In this document: positions 8,554 through 16,898 of the stretch, one piece after another
Numbering within the stretch: the stretch's first letter is position 1
Layout of the letters: each line of letters begins with the position of its first letter
Source of the DNA: JBBPYC01 sp038200275
GTDB taxonomy: Bacteria > Pseudomonadota > Gammaproteobacteria > Burkholderiales > Burkholderiaceae_C
DNA length: 63,920 bases
NCBI GenBank assembly: GCA_038200275.1
Contig: JBBPYC010000007.1
Coordinates: 1 to 63,920, forward strand
Direction: 5' to 3'
The notes under the pieces: model-generated
Database searches by the model: none
Seen by the model: the letters and a program-made list of their open reading frames with translations, nothing else
Told to the model about the DNA's origin: nothing
Position numbers and translations under genes: made by a program

Positions 8554-9690
8554 ATGGCTTTGATCTACTACATCACCCAAGTGCAATTCGAGTTCGGCGC
8601 ACTGCAGCTGCTGAAGTCCGAATGCGAACGCAGCCAGATCCGGCGCCCGTTGATCGTGACGGACCAGGGTGTCAAAGCCGCGGGCCTGCTGCAACGTGCC
8701 GTGGACGCGCTGGCCGGGCTGCCGGTGGCGATCTATGACCTGACGCCGTCGAACCCGACCGAAGCGGCCGTGCGCGCGGCGGCCAAGATCTACCGCGACA
8801 ACGACTGCGACGGTCTGATCGCCGTCGGTGGCGGCTCCCCGATCGACTGCGCCAAGGGCGTGGCGATCGCGGCCACGCACGAAGGCCCGTTGACGCACTA
8901 CGCCACGATTGAAGGCGGCTCAGCGCGCATCACCGACAAGGTCGCGCCGCTGATTGCGGTGCCGACGACGGCGGGCACCGGCAGTGAGGTTGCACGCGGT
9001 GCCATCGTGATCGTGGATGACGGTCGCAAGCTCGGTTTTCATTCGTGGCATCTGGTGCCCAAGACCGCGATTTGCGATCCGGAGCTCACGCTGGGCCTGC
9101 CCCCCAAGCTCACCGCCGCCACCGGCATGGACGCGATTGCGCACTGCATGGAAACGTTCATGGCACCCGCATTCAATCCACCTGCCGACGGCATTGCGCT
9201 CGAAGGGCTGCGCCGCGGCTGGGCTTTTATCGAACGCGCAACGAACGACGGCTCGGACCGCGACGCCCGGCTGAACATGATGAGCGCGTCGATGCAGGGC
9301 GCGATGGCGTTTCAAAAGGGGCTGGGCTGTGTGCACTCGCTCTCCCACAGCCTCGGCGGCGTCGATCCCCGGCTGCATCACGGCAGCCTGAATGCGATGT
9401 TCCTGCCGGCGGTGGTGCGGTTCAACGCGTCGGCCGAATCGATCCAGCGCGAACGCCGGCTGGACCGGATGGCGCACGCGATGGGCCTTGGCGCCGGAGA
9501 GGAAGTCGCCGCCGCGGTCACAGCGATGAATGCACGGCTCGGGTTGGCTTCCGGCTTGGGCGAGATGGGCGTACAGCGCGAATCGTTCGATCGGGTGATC
9601 GACGGCGCCATGGCCGACCACTGCCACAAGACCAATCCGCGCATTGCCACCCGCGACGAATACCGCGACATGCTCGAGACGTCCATGTGA
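8554..9690 (+). CDS. iron-type (group III) alcohol dehydrogenase; possible sulfoacetaldehyde reductase
   Basis: The 378-residue product is an NAD(P)- and metal-dependent alcohol dehydrogenase: GGGSPIDCAKG (nucleotide loop), PTTAGTGSE, and the metal ligands in GMDAIAHCME and the HSLSHSLGG region. Family members with this layout reduce short aldehydes; the sulfoacetaldehyde reductase SarD of Bilophila belongs to the same fold. Its place directly upstream of the TauR-like gene (73 bp gap, same strand), next to a taurine dehydrogenase module, makes sulfoacetaldehyde-to-isethionate reduction a reasonable but unproven guess. Maleylacetate-reductase-like or 4-hydroxybutyrate dehydrogenase activity are alternatives. 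Confidence 0.85.
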   Translation: MALIYYITQVQFEFGALQLLKSECERSQIRRPLIVTDQGVKAAGLLQRAVDALAGLPVAIYDLTPSNPTEAAVRAAAKIYRDNDCDGLIAVGGGSPIDCAKGVAIAATHEGPLTHYATIEGGSARITDKVAPLIAVPTTAGTGSEVARGAIVIVDDGRKLGFHSWHLVPKTAICDPELTLGLPPKLTAATGMDAIAHCMETFMAPAFNPPADGIALEGLRRGWAFIERATNDGSDRDARLNMMSASMQGAMAFQKGLGCVHSLSHSLGGVDPRLHHGSLNAMFLPAVVRFNASAESIQRERRLDRMAHAMGLGAGEEVAAAVTAMNARLGLASGLGEMGVQRESFDRVIDGAMADHCHKTNPRIATRDEYRDMLETSM

Positions 9691-9763
9691 CTGCGCGCTG
9701 TCTCGCGAACACCCGACTCCCGGCCGAAGACGTCGTCTCCCTGCCCTTCAACGCCCAGCCGCA

Positions 9764-11335
9764 ATGAAACCAACGCCCGCGACCAGCCGCCGACCCACGG
9801 CAGCGCTTTGGAAGCCACTGTTGCACAGAGCGGGCGACGCCTCGACATTGAGCCTGCAGGCGCAAGTACGCGAGATGCTGGTCGCGGCAATTCTGGATGG
9901 CCAGTTGCCGGGTGGCGCGCTGGTGCCGTCGAGTCGGGAGATGGCCAACGCACTCGGCATTGCGCGCAATACGGTGGTGATTGCCTACCAGCAACTTGCC
10001 GACGACGGCTTTTTGCTGTCACGCGAACGCAGTGGCCACTTCGTGAACCCTGCGATGGTGGCCGACCAGCAACCAGCGATGAGCGACCCAGATGCGGAAG
10101 CGCGCAACGTGGGGGCGGCGTCGTGCCCCGACTGGCAAAGCCGTCTGTGCTTGCGGCCGACCCGCCAGCGCAGCATTGTGAAACCCTCGGACTGGCAGAA
10201 GGACCCGTATCCGTTTCTGTACGGCCAATTTGATCCGACGCTGTTTCCGACCGCCGATTGGCGCGAGTGCTGCATGAAGACCTTGTCGGTGCTCGACACC
10301 AAAGAGTGGGCACCCGACCAGATCGCGCGCGACGACGACGCGCTGGTGCAGCAGATCCGGACCCGCGTGCTGCCGCGCCGTGGCGTCTGGGCCGCAGCCG
10401 ACGAATTGATCGTGACCGTGGGTGCGCAGCACGCGCTCTACATGATTGCCGACCTGTTGATGAGGGAAGGCACGCGCGTGGCGTTCGAAGACCCGGGTTA
10501 CCCGGATGCGCGCAATATCTTCGCAAGCCGCACGTCGCAACTGGCGCCGATCGCGGTTGACGGCGACGGCCTGCCGGTCGACAACCGCCTGCGCAGCTTC
10601 GACTACGTCTACGTAACGCCCAGCCACCAATGCCCGACCGGCGTCACGATGCCGCTTGCACGCCGCGAAGCCTTGCTGGCAATGGCCCGCGAGGCCGACC
10701 TGATCGTGATCGAAGACGACTACGAAAGCGAAAACCGCGCGGTCGGCGCTTCCATTCCCGCCTTGAAAAGCATGGACCGCAACGACCGCGTGATCTACAT
10801 TGGCAGCCTGTCCAAGTCGCTGGCACCTGGCCTGCGCGTGGGCTACATCGTGGCAGCACCGGCGCTGATCGCTGAACTGCGCGCACTGCGGCGCTTGATG
10901 CTGCGCCACCCTTCGACATTCATCCAGCGAGCGTTTGCGTTGTACCTCTCGCTCGGCCATCACGACGCACAGTTGCGCCGACTGGCAGTGGCGCACAGCG
11001 AACGCTACCCCGCGCTGGTCGCGGCCGTGGCACAGCACATGCCGTGTTGCACCGTCGTCGCAGCCAATGGAGGAGGCTCCTGCTGGGTCCGACTGCCCGA
11101 AGGCATCGGCTCGCACGCGTTGGCCAGCCGGGCGGCCAGACGTGGCGTGTTGCTTGAGCCTGGCGACGTGTTCTTCATGGCCGAGCAGCCGCCGGCCGGC
11201 TATATCCGGTTGGGCTATCAGTCGATCGGTGCCGCGTCGATCGACGCAGGCATCCAGGTGCTGGGAGAAGTAATCGGCGAAATGATGGCGATACCGGTGG
11301 GCGATGCCGATCGGGGCTCGCGCCCCGCCGCTTGA
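9764..11335 (+). CDS. tauR: MocR/PdxR-family PLP-dependent transcriptional regulator, probable TauR
   Basis: The 523-residue product joins an N-terminal GntR winged helix (about residues 25-95; SSREMANALGIARNTVVIAYQQL) to an aminotransferase class I-like domain that binds PLP (EDDYESE, and YIGSLSKSLAPGLRVGYI with the PLP lysine). This is the MocR architecture. Known taurine regulators TauR of Rhodobacter belong to this subfamily. The adjacent TRAP transporter and TauXY genes support that role. The ATG at 9764 starts just before the winged helix. It is convergent with the TRAP operon, not divergent, so binding sites are expected upstream of tauX and/or tauY (15065-15377). Confidence 0.8.
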   Translation: MKPTPATSRRPTAALWKPLLHRAGDASTLSLQAQVREMLVAAILDGQLPGGALVPSSREMANALGIARNTVVIAYQQLADDGFLLSRERSGHFVNPAMVADQQPAMSDPDAEARNVGAASCPDWQSRLCLRPTRQRSIVKPSDWQKDPYPFLYGQFDPTLFPTADWRECCMKTLSVLDTKEWAPDQIARDDDALVQQIRTRVLPRRGVWAAADELIVTVGAQHALYMIADLLMREGTRVAFEDPGYPDARNIFASRTSQLAPIAVDGDGLPVDNRLRSFDYVYVTPSHQCPTGVTMPLARREALLAMAREADLIVIEDDYESENRAVGASIPALKSMDRNDRVIYIGSLSKSLAPGLRVGYIVAAPALIAELRALRRLMLRHPSTFIQRAFALYLSLGHHDAQLRRLAVAHSERYPALVAAVAQHMPCCTVVAANGGGSCWVRLPEGIGSHALASRAARRGVLLEPGDVFFMAEQPPAGYIRLGYQSIGAASIDAGIQVLGEVIGEMMAIPVGDADRGSRPAA

Positions 11336-11545
11336 GGGGCATGTTCGAGCGGGCTTTGGATTCGACCCGCTGAATGGCAACGCGCTGCATCGGTTGCTTG
11401 CCGAGCCAACGAGGGTGGTGCAGGAGCCGTTCAATCAGGAAGCCCCGACGCTCGCGCTGGCCGGCGAGACTTCCGGGGTGCAATGCCACCTCGCGTTCTG
11501 CGCGAACGGCGAGCGCGAGTTCAACGACGGACGTCAGGCAAACGT

Positions 11546-12883
11546 CTAGTACTTGAACAGTCCCGGCAGCCAGAGGGACAGTATCGGGAAGTACGCGATG
11601 ATGAACACCGCAACGATCGATACCCCCACAAACGGCATCACGCGCACGACGATGCGTTCCACCGTCTCTCCGCTCACGCCGGACGCGACGAACAGGTTCT
11701 CACCCAGCGGCGGCGTCTGAAAACCGACGGACAGCACGCAGATGACCACGATGCCGACGTGCGTCGGATCGGCGCCCACGCTGTACATCACAGGCAACAG
11801 CACCGGCACCAGAATCAGGATCGCAGCCAATGTTTCCATGAACATGCCCACAAAGATCAGAAACGCGATCACGAGCGCCCAGATCAGATAGATGTTGCTG
11901 GTCAGGTGAAGCAGCGATTCGGCAATATCGGCAGGGATGCGCTGTTCGACCAGCAGGCGGCCGAAGGCGGTCGCTGTGAACAGGATCAGCAGCACGCGGC
12001 CCGTGATCCAGGTCGTGGTGCGCAGCGCAGCCAGCGTCTTTTCGAGCGTAAGTTCGCGGTGCAGTGCGATGCCGACGAACAACGTGTAGAAAATCGCAAC
12101 GATCGCGGACTCGGTCGGCGTGAACAAGCCCGTGTAGATGCCGCCCAGGATGATGAACGGCGCGATCATCGCCCAGATGCCTTTTTTCATTGCGACGCCG
12201 ATGTCGCGGCCGGACCATTTCTCGGTCAACCCCTTGTAGCCGGCACGCTTCGAGATGAAGTAGTTCAGGATCAGCAGGCTGGACGCCATCACCAGCCCCG
12301 GCACCACGCCAGCGATGAACAACTTGGGGATCGACAGCGACGCGAACGTGCCGTACTTTTCAACGGCCTCGGGGGGCGGCTGCATGCCCAATGCCGCAAT
12401 GCCAAAAATCACCATCGGAATCGAAGGCGGAATGATGATGCCCAGGCCACCAGAGGCTGCAGTGACTGCCGCTGCGTAAGGCTTGGCGTAGCCGCGCTTG
12501 GCCATCGCAGGAATCATCAACATACCGACCGCCGCAGTGGTGGCCGGGCCGGAGCCGGAAATCGCGCCGAAGAACAGGCACGCAAGCACGGTGGCTGCAC
12601 CCAGCCCGCCAGTGATGGGCCCGGCCATCGTCTCGGCGATGTCGACCAGACGCTTCGAGATGCCTGCAGCTTCCATCAACGCGCCAGCCAGCACGAACGC
12701 GGGCAGCGCCATCAACGGAAAGTTGCCGACGGACGTAAATGCGATCTGCACCAGCGCGATCGGGTCTTTGCCGAGCGCCACGTAAGCGGCCATGCCCGCG
12801 CCGCCCAGGGCCACCGTGATCGGTGCGCCAAGCACCAAAAGCAGCAAGAAGCCACCGAACAGGATTTCTACAAGATAGTTTTC
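11546..12883 (-). CDS. tauM: TRAP transporter large permease (DctM/TauM)
   Basis: This is the large membrane subunit of a tripartite ATP-independent periplasmic transporter. The roughly 446-residue product has about 12-13 hydrophobic segments and DctM hallmarks (GAISGSGPATTAAVG, MIPAMAKRGY, GGIYTGLFTPTESA). The start is a GTG at 12884-12886 following AGGAG in the same operon (take the 5' end as 12886). It lies 13 bp downstream of the small permease. With the binding protein and TauX upstream it fits the taurine TRAP system TauKLM. Confidence 0.85.
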   Translation of the reverse strand, partial: ENYLVEILFGGFLLLLVLGAPITVALGGAGMAAYVALGKDPIALVQIAFTSVGNFPLMALPAFVLAGALMEAAGISKRLVDIAETMAGPITGGLGAATVLACLFFGAISGSGPATTAAVGMLMIPAMAKRGYAKPYAAAVTAASGGLGIIIPPSIPMVIFGIAALGMQPPPEAVEKYGTFASLSIPKLFIAGVVPGLVMASSLLILNYFISKRAGYKGLTEKWSGRDIGVAMKKGIWAMIAPFIILGGIYTGLFTPTESAIVAIFYTLFVGIALHRELTLEKTLAALRTTTWITGRVLLILFTATAFGRLLVEQRIPADIAESLLHLTSNIYLIWALVIAFLIFVGMFMETLAAILILVPVLLPVMYSVGADPTHVGIVVICVLSVGFQTPPLGENLFVASGVSGETVERIVVRVMPFVGVSIVAVFIIAYFPILSLWLPGLFKY

Positions 12884-12899
12884 CACCGTCTACTCCTGT

Positions 12900-13499
12900 T
12901 CAAGGCTTGTTCGCGCGAAGACGAATGTCGGGCGGTGGCGGCGACGCAGGGTTGTCGAGCTCCTGCGCCGCTTCCAGCCGAAGTTTCTCAATTTCCTCCT
13001 GTTCGGGGTCAAGCATGTCGATGCCCATGAACACGCTCTGGTACAGGTTGTAGAGGATGCGGATCGTCATCAACGTAAAGGCGATCGGCAAGATCATGTA
13101 GAAATATTTCATCGGCACGCCAAGCGTCTGCGACTTCCAGAACAGGTTCATCCGGTTGAACACGAAGTCGTAGCTAAGCCAGACGAAGTAGACGTTGAAT
13201 GCGACCCAGAGGAGATCGGCAATCGTGCGCAGGGTCTTGGCCAGCCACTTGGGCATGTACTGGAAGTGGAACGTGACCCGGTTGTGCGCCGACATCTTGG
13301 CTGCCACCACTGCGCCTAAGTAGGCGAACCAGACGAACATGTAGGTCGACAGCTCTTCCGACCACGCGATGGAAAAACCGAAGACCTGCCGCGCAACGAT
13401 CTGCGCAAACAAGAGAAGCACGAACAGCGACAACAAGATTTCGCAGACCGTCGTCTCGAAATTGTTCAGGCGCGAGAGGATTGAACGTTGTGCTGTCAT
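12900..13499 (-). CDS. tauL: TRAP transporter small permease (DctQ/TauL)
   Basis: The 199-residue product has four hydrophobic segments and the DctQ motif region (ARQVFGFSIAWSEELSTYMFVWFAYLGA). It joins the large permease to the periplasmic binding protein. I used the ATG at 13499; a TTG lies one codon upstream. The C-terminal 40 residues are charged and cytoplasmic. It is separated from the binding-protein gene by a copy of the dispersed repeat, which is unusual inside a TRAP operon. Confidence 0.85.
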   Translation of the reverse strand: MTAQRSILSRLNNFETTVCEILLSLFVLLLFAQIVARQVFGFSIAWSEELSTYMFVWFAYLGAVVAAKMSAHNRVTFHFQYMPKWLAKTLRTIADLLWVAFNVYFVWLSYDFVFNRMNLFWKSQTLGVPMKYFYMILPIAFTLMTIRILYNLYQSVFMGIDMLDPEQEEIEKLRLEAAQELDNPASPPPPDIRLRANKP

Positions 13500-13523
13500 C
13501 AACAGTCCCGGTTATGACATATT

Positions 13524-13620
13524 CCAGCGGGGCCGGGGATTCGGCCTTGCTGGTCCGTAGGCGCTGCCCCCGGTCGAGGGGCAGGCGCAGTGACACGAAG
13601 CGCGCGCAGCCTGGGGAGAG
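13524..13620 (-). repeat. dispersed intergenic repeat, copy A
   Basis: Read on the minus strand it begins CTCCCCAGGCTGCGCGCGC and carries the centre CCTCGACCGGGGGCAGCGCC and an end with GGCCCCGCTGG. It lies between tauK and tauL, directly after the tauK stop. Confidence 0.7.
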
Positions 13621-13622
13621 TC

Positions 13623-14621
13623 CTACCTGCCGAGTGTCTTCAACACTTTGTCGAGCTTGTCCTTGCCACCGATGCTTTTGTAGAACTTGGGCCAGACTAT
13701 CGTGGTCGCCTTGTCGATCCACTGCTTTTCGTCGTTTGCCGGCTGGTCGATCTCCATGCCTTTGGCGACCAGTTCTTTCTTGATCTTGTCTTCAGTTTCA
13801 CCCAAGAATTTGTAGCTGTGCTCGGTCGCCTCAGCGCCGGCATCAAGAATCGCTTTTTGCACGTCGGCCGGTTGCTTCTTGAAGATTGCTTCGCTGACGA
13901 TCAGCGGCTCAAGCGAGAACACATACCGAATCGGCGTGATGTACTTCTGCACCTCGTTGAATTTCATCGACCAGACGGTCATGTATGGGTTGTCCTGCCC
14001 GTCCACCACGCCTTGCTGCAACGCAGTAAAGGTTTCGCTCCAAGCCATTGGCGTTGGGTTGATACCCCACGCGTTGTAGCTCGCGATCATGATTTCGTTT
14101 TTCGGCACGCGAATCTTCAAGCCTTTCAAGTCCTCGATGGTCTTGACGGGCCGCTTGGAATTTGTGAGCACACGAAAACCGGTGAAGGTCCACCCGACGA
14201 TGCGGATGCCCGCGTCGCGCACCGTGTTCTCGGTGAGCTCCTTGCCCACGTCACCGGTCACAAGTTTCTTGGCATCTTCCGCACTCAGAATCACGTAAGG
14301 CAGCGTCAGCACACCCACCGTGGGGGAAAACGGCGTGATGTTGTTGATGGCCAGCAGGGAAAAATCGAGCAAGCCCATCTGCGCGTTGCTGACCGTGTTT
14401 TCCTCGCTGCCGAGCTGACCGTTCGGAAACAGGTCCACCTTGTGTTTGCCGCCGGTTTTTTCTTCAAACGTCTTCTTGAAGAAGGTGCCCATTTCCCACT
14501 GCGTGCTGCCCTGCGCGTCTCCCACCGCGACCTTGAACGTGGTGGCCGATGCGGCCGGCGCTGCAAACAACGCTGCAGCGGCCAGTGCGGCGGGAATTGC
14601 TGCAAAAAAACTGGTTTTCAT
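13623..14621 (-). CDS. tauK: TRAP transporter periplasmic substrate-binding protein (DctP/TauK)
   Basis: The 332-residue product is a DctP-type solute-binding protein with a signal peptide (residues 1-25, ending ASA-TTF). Conserved parts include the arginine-containing IRVPKNEIM strand that binds carboxylates or sulfonates and GVVDGQDNPY. The ATG at 14621 follows a strong GGAGA ribosome site. It lies 41 bp downstream of tauX, with the permease genes downstream, so substrate is probably taurine; other organic acids cannot be excluded from sequence. Confidence 0.85.
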   Translation of the reverse strand: MKTSFFAAIPAALAAAALFAAPAASATTFKVAVGDAQGSTQWEMGTFFKKTFEEKTGGKHKVDLFPNGQLGSEENTVSNAQMGLLDFSLLAINNITPFSPTVGVLTLPYVILSAEDAKKLVTGDVGKELTENTVRDAGIRIVGWTFTGFRVLTNSKRPVKTIEDLKGLKIRVPKNEIMIASYNAWGINPTPMAWSETFTALQQGVVDGQDNPYMTVWSMKFNEVQKYITPIRYVFSLEPLIVSEAIFKKQPADVQKAILDAGAEATEHSYKFLGETEDKIKKELVAKGMEIDQPANDEKQWIDKATTIVWPKFYKSIGGKDKLDKVLKTLGR

Positions 14622-14662
14622 GAAAGTCTCCTTTGGTTTAGAAATTTTTGTCCGTATCGTTT

Positions 14663-15064
14663 TCACTTGCTCGCTTGCGCGGGCCGATCTTTGCGAAACG
14701 CGTTCTTCACGGCGATCTTGCCGTCCTTGAACGTGAACACGTCGACCATGCGCGCTTCGACACGAGAGCCGTCGGCCTTGGTGCCTTTGAACGTGCACTC
14801 GGATACGCCGCGGTTGCCCGCAACGAAATGGTCGCCGTCGACCCAGGCCGCATCGGGGAACGTGGTCCAGGCCATTGCAAAGCCTTCGCGCACCTGTTCG
14901 CGTCCAACGAAGCTCTTGCCCCGCAGGTCCGGCCCGGCTGCCGCATGAAACGTACAGTCGTCGGCCATGAAGTCCATCAGTGCTTCCAGGTCATGTCGGT
15001 TCCAGGCATCGGCAAAATCGCGCAGCATTTGCTCGTCGACCTGAGTGTTCTTGTTCGCATCCAT
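14663..15064 (-). CDS. tauX: SnoaL/NTF2-like protein, probable taurine dehydrogenase small subunit TauX
   Basis: The 133-residue product is a cone-shaped NTF2/SnoaL fold protein (FADAWNRHDLEALMDFMADD, GREQVREGFAMAWTTFPDA). TauX, the small subunit of the two-component taurine dehydrogenase of Rhodobacteraceae and Comamonadaceae, is to my recollection of this fold. It starts the tauX-K-L-M operon and faces the TauY-like flavoprotein across a 313-bp promoter region. An AAGGAT site precedes the ATG. If the context were ignored it would be called only a SnoaL-like protein. Confidence 0.75.
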   Translation of the reverse strand: MDANKNTQVDEQMLRDFADAWNRHDLEALMDFMADDCTFHAAAGPDLRGKSFVGREQVREGFAMAWTTFPDAAWVDGDHFVAGNRGVSECTFKGTKADGSRVEARMVDVFTFKDGKIAVKNAFRKDRPAQASK

Positions 15065-15377
15065 CGTGTGATCCTTCTTGTGTTGTGTTTACCAGCAGCG
15101 CGTTGCGAGTCAACAAGACCCGATTCACCGCACTCCAGTTCGATGTAAAAGCGAAGCGTAGTGAGGCTTGCCAAATGCGCTTAGCGCCAGTTGGCCACAA
15201 ACGTTGGGTCCAGCGCAAGCGGGCTGCGCCCACCACTGGCCTCAACGAATGGTCGCCGCTGGCGCTATTCGCAGTGACAGGGAAAACGCTATGTTCGAGC
15301 ACATCGGTGAACAGCCGCGGCCCTGTTCGGCGCATCACACACTGAGTGCCCTCAACGAAAGAAAAGGAAGCCCCGCC
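15065..15377. promoter_or_regulatory. divergent control region of tauXKLM and tauY
   Basis: This 313-bp gap separates the two divergent operons and must hold both promoters. It holds no convincing gene; an open frame from 15168 merely extends the TauY frame. I see ribosome sites at both ends (AAGGAT before tauX, GGAAG before tauY) but no operator that stands out. MocR regulators usually bind direct repeats, which need a computed search here. Confidence 0.5.
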
Positions 15378-16799
15378 ATGGATATGTCGACCCCCAGCAC
15401 CACGCATCTGAATGCCTACGATCCGCACTACGACCCGTTGGTGCATCACACACCGGGCCACGGCGCCGATTACGCGCCGACCTACTGGGTTGCCACCGCC
15501 GGGGCCCCGCCAGAAGACGATGGACCCATCACGGGCGACGTGGATGCCGACGTCGTCATCGTCGGCTCCGGCTTCACGGGTCTTGCCACCGCGCTGTTTC
15601 TGGCCCGGGAGCACGGCATCAAGGCCACCGTGCTGGAGGCGAACCGCAGCGTATGGGGCTGCACGAGCCGCAATGGCGGTCAGGGCCAAAACGCGAGCGG
15701 GCGGCTGTACCGGTCACAGTGGATCGCGCGCTGGGGCAAAGAAACGGCGCTCAAGCTCGACGCCGAAATCCGCGCGGGATTTGAGACCTTCAAGGGATTG
15801 GTTGCCGAATTCCCCGAGTGCGAACCCCAGCCTGGCGGCCACCTCTACATCGCGCACCGTGACAAAAAGATGCCGTTCTTGCGCAATGAAGCGAAGGTCA
15901 TGCGCGAGGTGTTCGGCTACGACACCCACATGCTGTCGGCCGACGAAGTCGCGAGCCGGTATGTGCGCGACGCCGACAGCGTCGGCGCCATGCACGAGCC
16001 GGACGGCATCGGCGTGCATCCGTTGAAGCTCGCGTTCGCTTACCTTAAGAAAGCACGCGAGCTGGGCGTCAAAGTGCATCCCGCGTCGCCCGTCACCGGG
16101 TTTGAGACGCGCAACGGCGTGCACTATCTGAAGACTCCAGGCGGTATCGTGCGCGCCCAATCGGTAGGCTTCGCGACCGGCGGCTATACCAGCAACGCGC
16201 TGCACACGAGTTTGCATTCGAAGATCATGCCGATTCTGTCGAACTCGCTGGTGACCCGGCCGTTGACGGAGGATGAGCTCGAAGCGACCAACTTCAAAAC
16301 GTACGAGCCCATCACCGACACGCGCACCTTGCGCAACTACTACCGGCTGCTGCCCGACAACCGCGTGCAGATCGGCAGCCGCAGCTCCATCACCGGGGCC
16401 GATGCGACGAACCCCAAGCACATGCAACTGCTGGTCGGTGGGTTGCACCGCAAGTTCCCGGCCTTGAAAGGCATCCAGATCGACTACTCCTGGTGGGGCT
16501 GGGTCGATGTGAGCCACGACATGATGCCGCGCGTGACGCAGCCGGACGCCAAGGAAAGCGTTTACTACGCGCTCGGCTACGGCGGCAACGGCGTGTCGTT
16601 TTCAGCGCATGCCGGGCGCCGCATGGCGCAGCGCATCGCGGGCAAGCAGGACAACGCATTCACGCTGCCGATCTATCAAGCACCGCTCGAATATCCGAAC
16701 GCATTCAATCTTGTGCGTTCACGCGCATTCGCCCCGTTTCGGCGTCTGGGTCAGCAGTTCCTTTATCGCTGGTATTACCTGCAAGACGAAAAGCTTTGA
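15378..16799 (+). CDS. tauY: FAD-dependent oxidoreductase, probable taurine dehydrogenase large subunit TauY
   Basis: The 473-residue product is a DadA/PuuB-type flavoprotein. The FAD-binding GSGFTGLATALFLA motif is at about residues 63-76, then CTSRNGGQGQNASGRLYRSQ, and the C-terminal YALGYGGNGVSFSAHAGRRMA region. It matches what I recall of TauY, which oxidatively deaminates taurine to sulfoacetaldehyde and ammonia with electrons passed to a cytochrome. The ATG at 15378 was chosen because it follows GGAAG and begins the typical N-terminus (DPHYDPLVHHTPGHGADY). It is divergent from tauX. A related gamma-glutamylputrescine oxidase is the main alternative. Confidence 0.85.
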   Translation: MDMSTPSTTHLNAYDPHYDPLVHHTPGHGADYAPTYWVATAGAPPEDDGPITGDVDADVVIVGSGFTGLATALFLAREHGIKATVLEANRSVWGCTSRNGGQGQNASGRLYRSQWIARWGKETALKLDAEIRAGFETFKGLVAEFPECEPQPGGHLYIAHRDKKMPFLRNEAKVMREVFGYDTHMLSADEVASRYVRDADSVGAMHEPDGIGVHPLKLAFAYLKKARELGVKVHPASPVTGFETRNGVHYLKTPGGIVRAQSVGFATGGYTSNALHTSLHSKIMPILSNSLVTRPLTEDELEATNFKTYEPITDTRTLRNYYRLLPDNRVQIGSRSSITGADATNPKHMQLLVGGLHRKFPALKGIQIDYSWWGWVDVSHDMMPRVTQPDAKESVYYALGYGGNGVSFSAHAGRRMAQRIAGKQDNAFTLPIYQAPLEYPNAFNLVRSRAFAPFRRLGQQFLYRWYYLQDEKL

Positions 16800-16898
16800 C
16801 GCAGCCGTGCAGGCATGGCACCTTGGCAGCAACGCGGGGTTGATTGATCATTGTGACAACGTCAGCCGATCGGCGTTGACCCAACAGGAGAAAGCACA

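Noticed and set aside
11336..11545. A hairpin-like sequence between tauR and tauM as a bidirectional terminator
   Set aside because: Arms are only five bases and no T-run follows on either strand.
11483..13030. A 515-residue plus-strand frame over the TRAP permease genes
   Set aside because: The translation is rich in H, R, Q and D with no domain, and it is antisense to dctM/dctQ-type genes.
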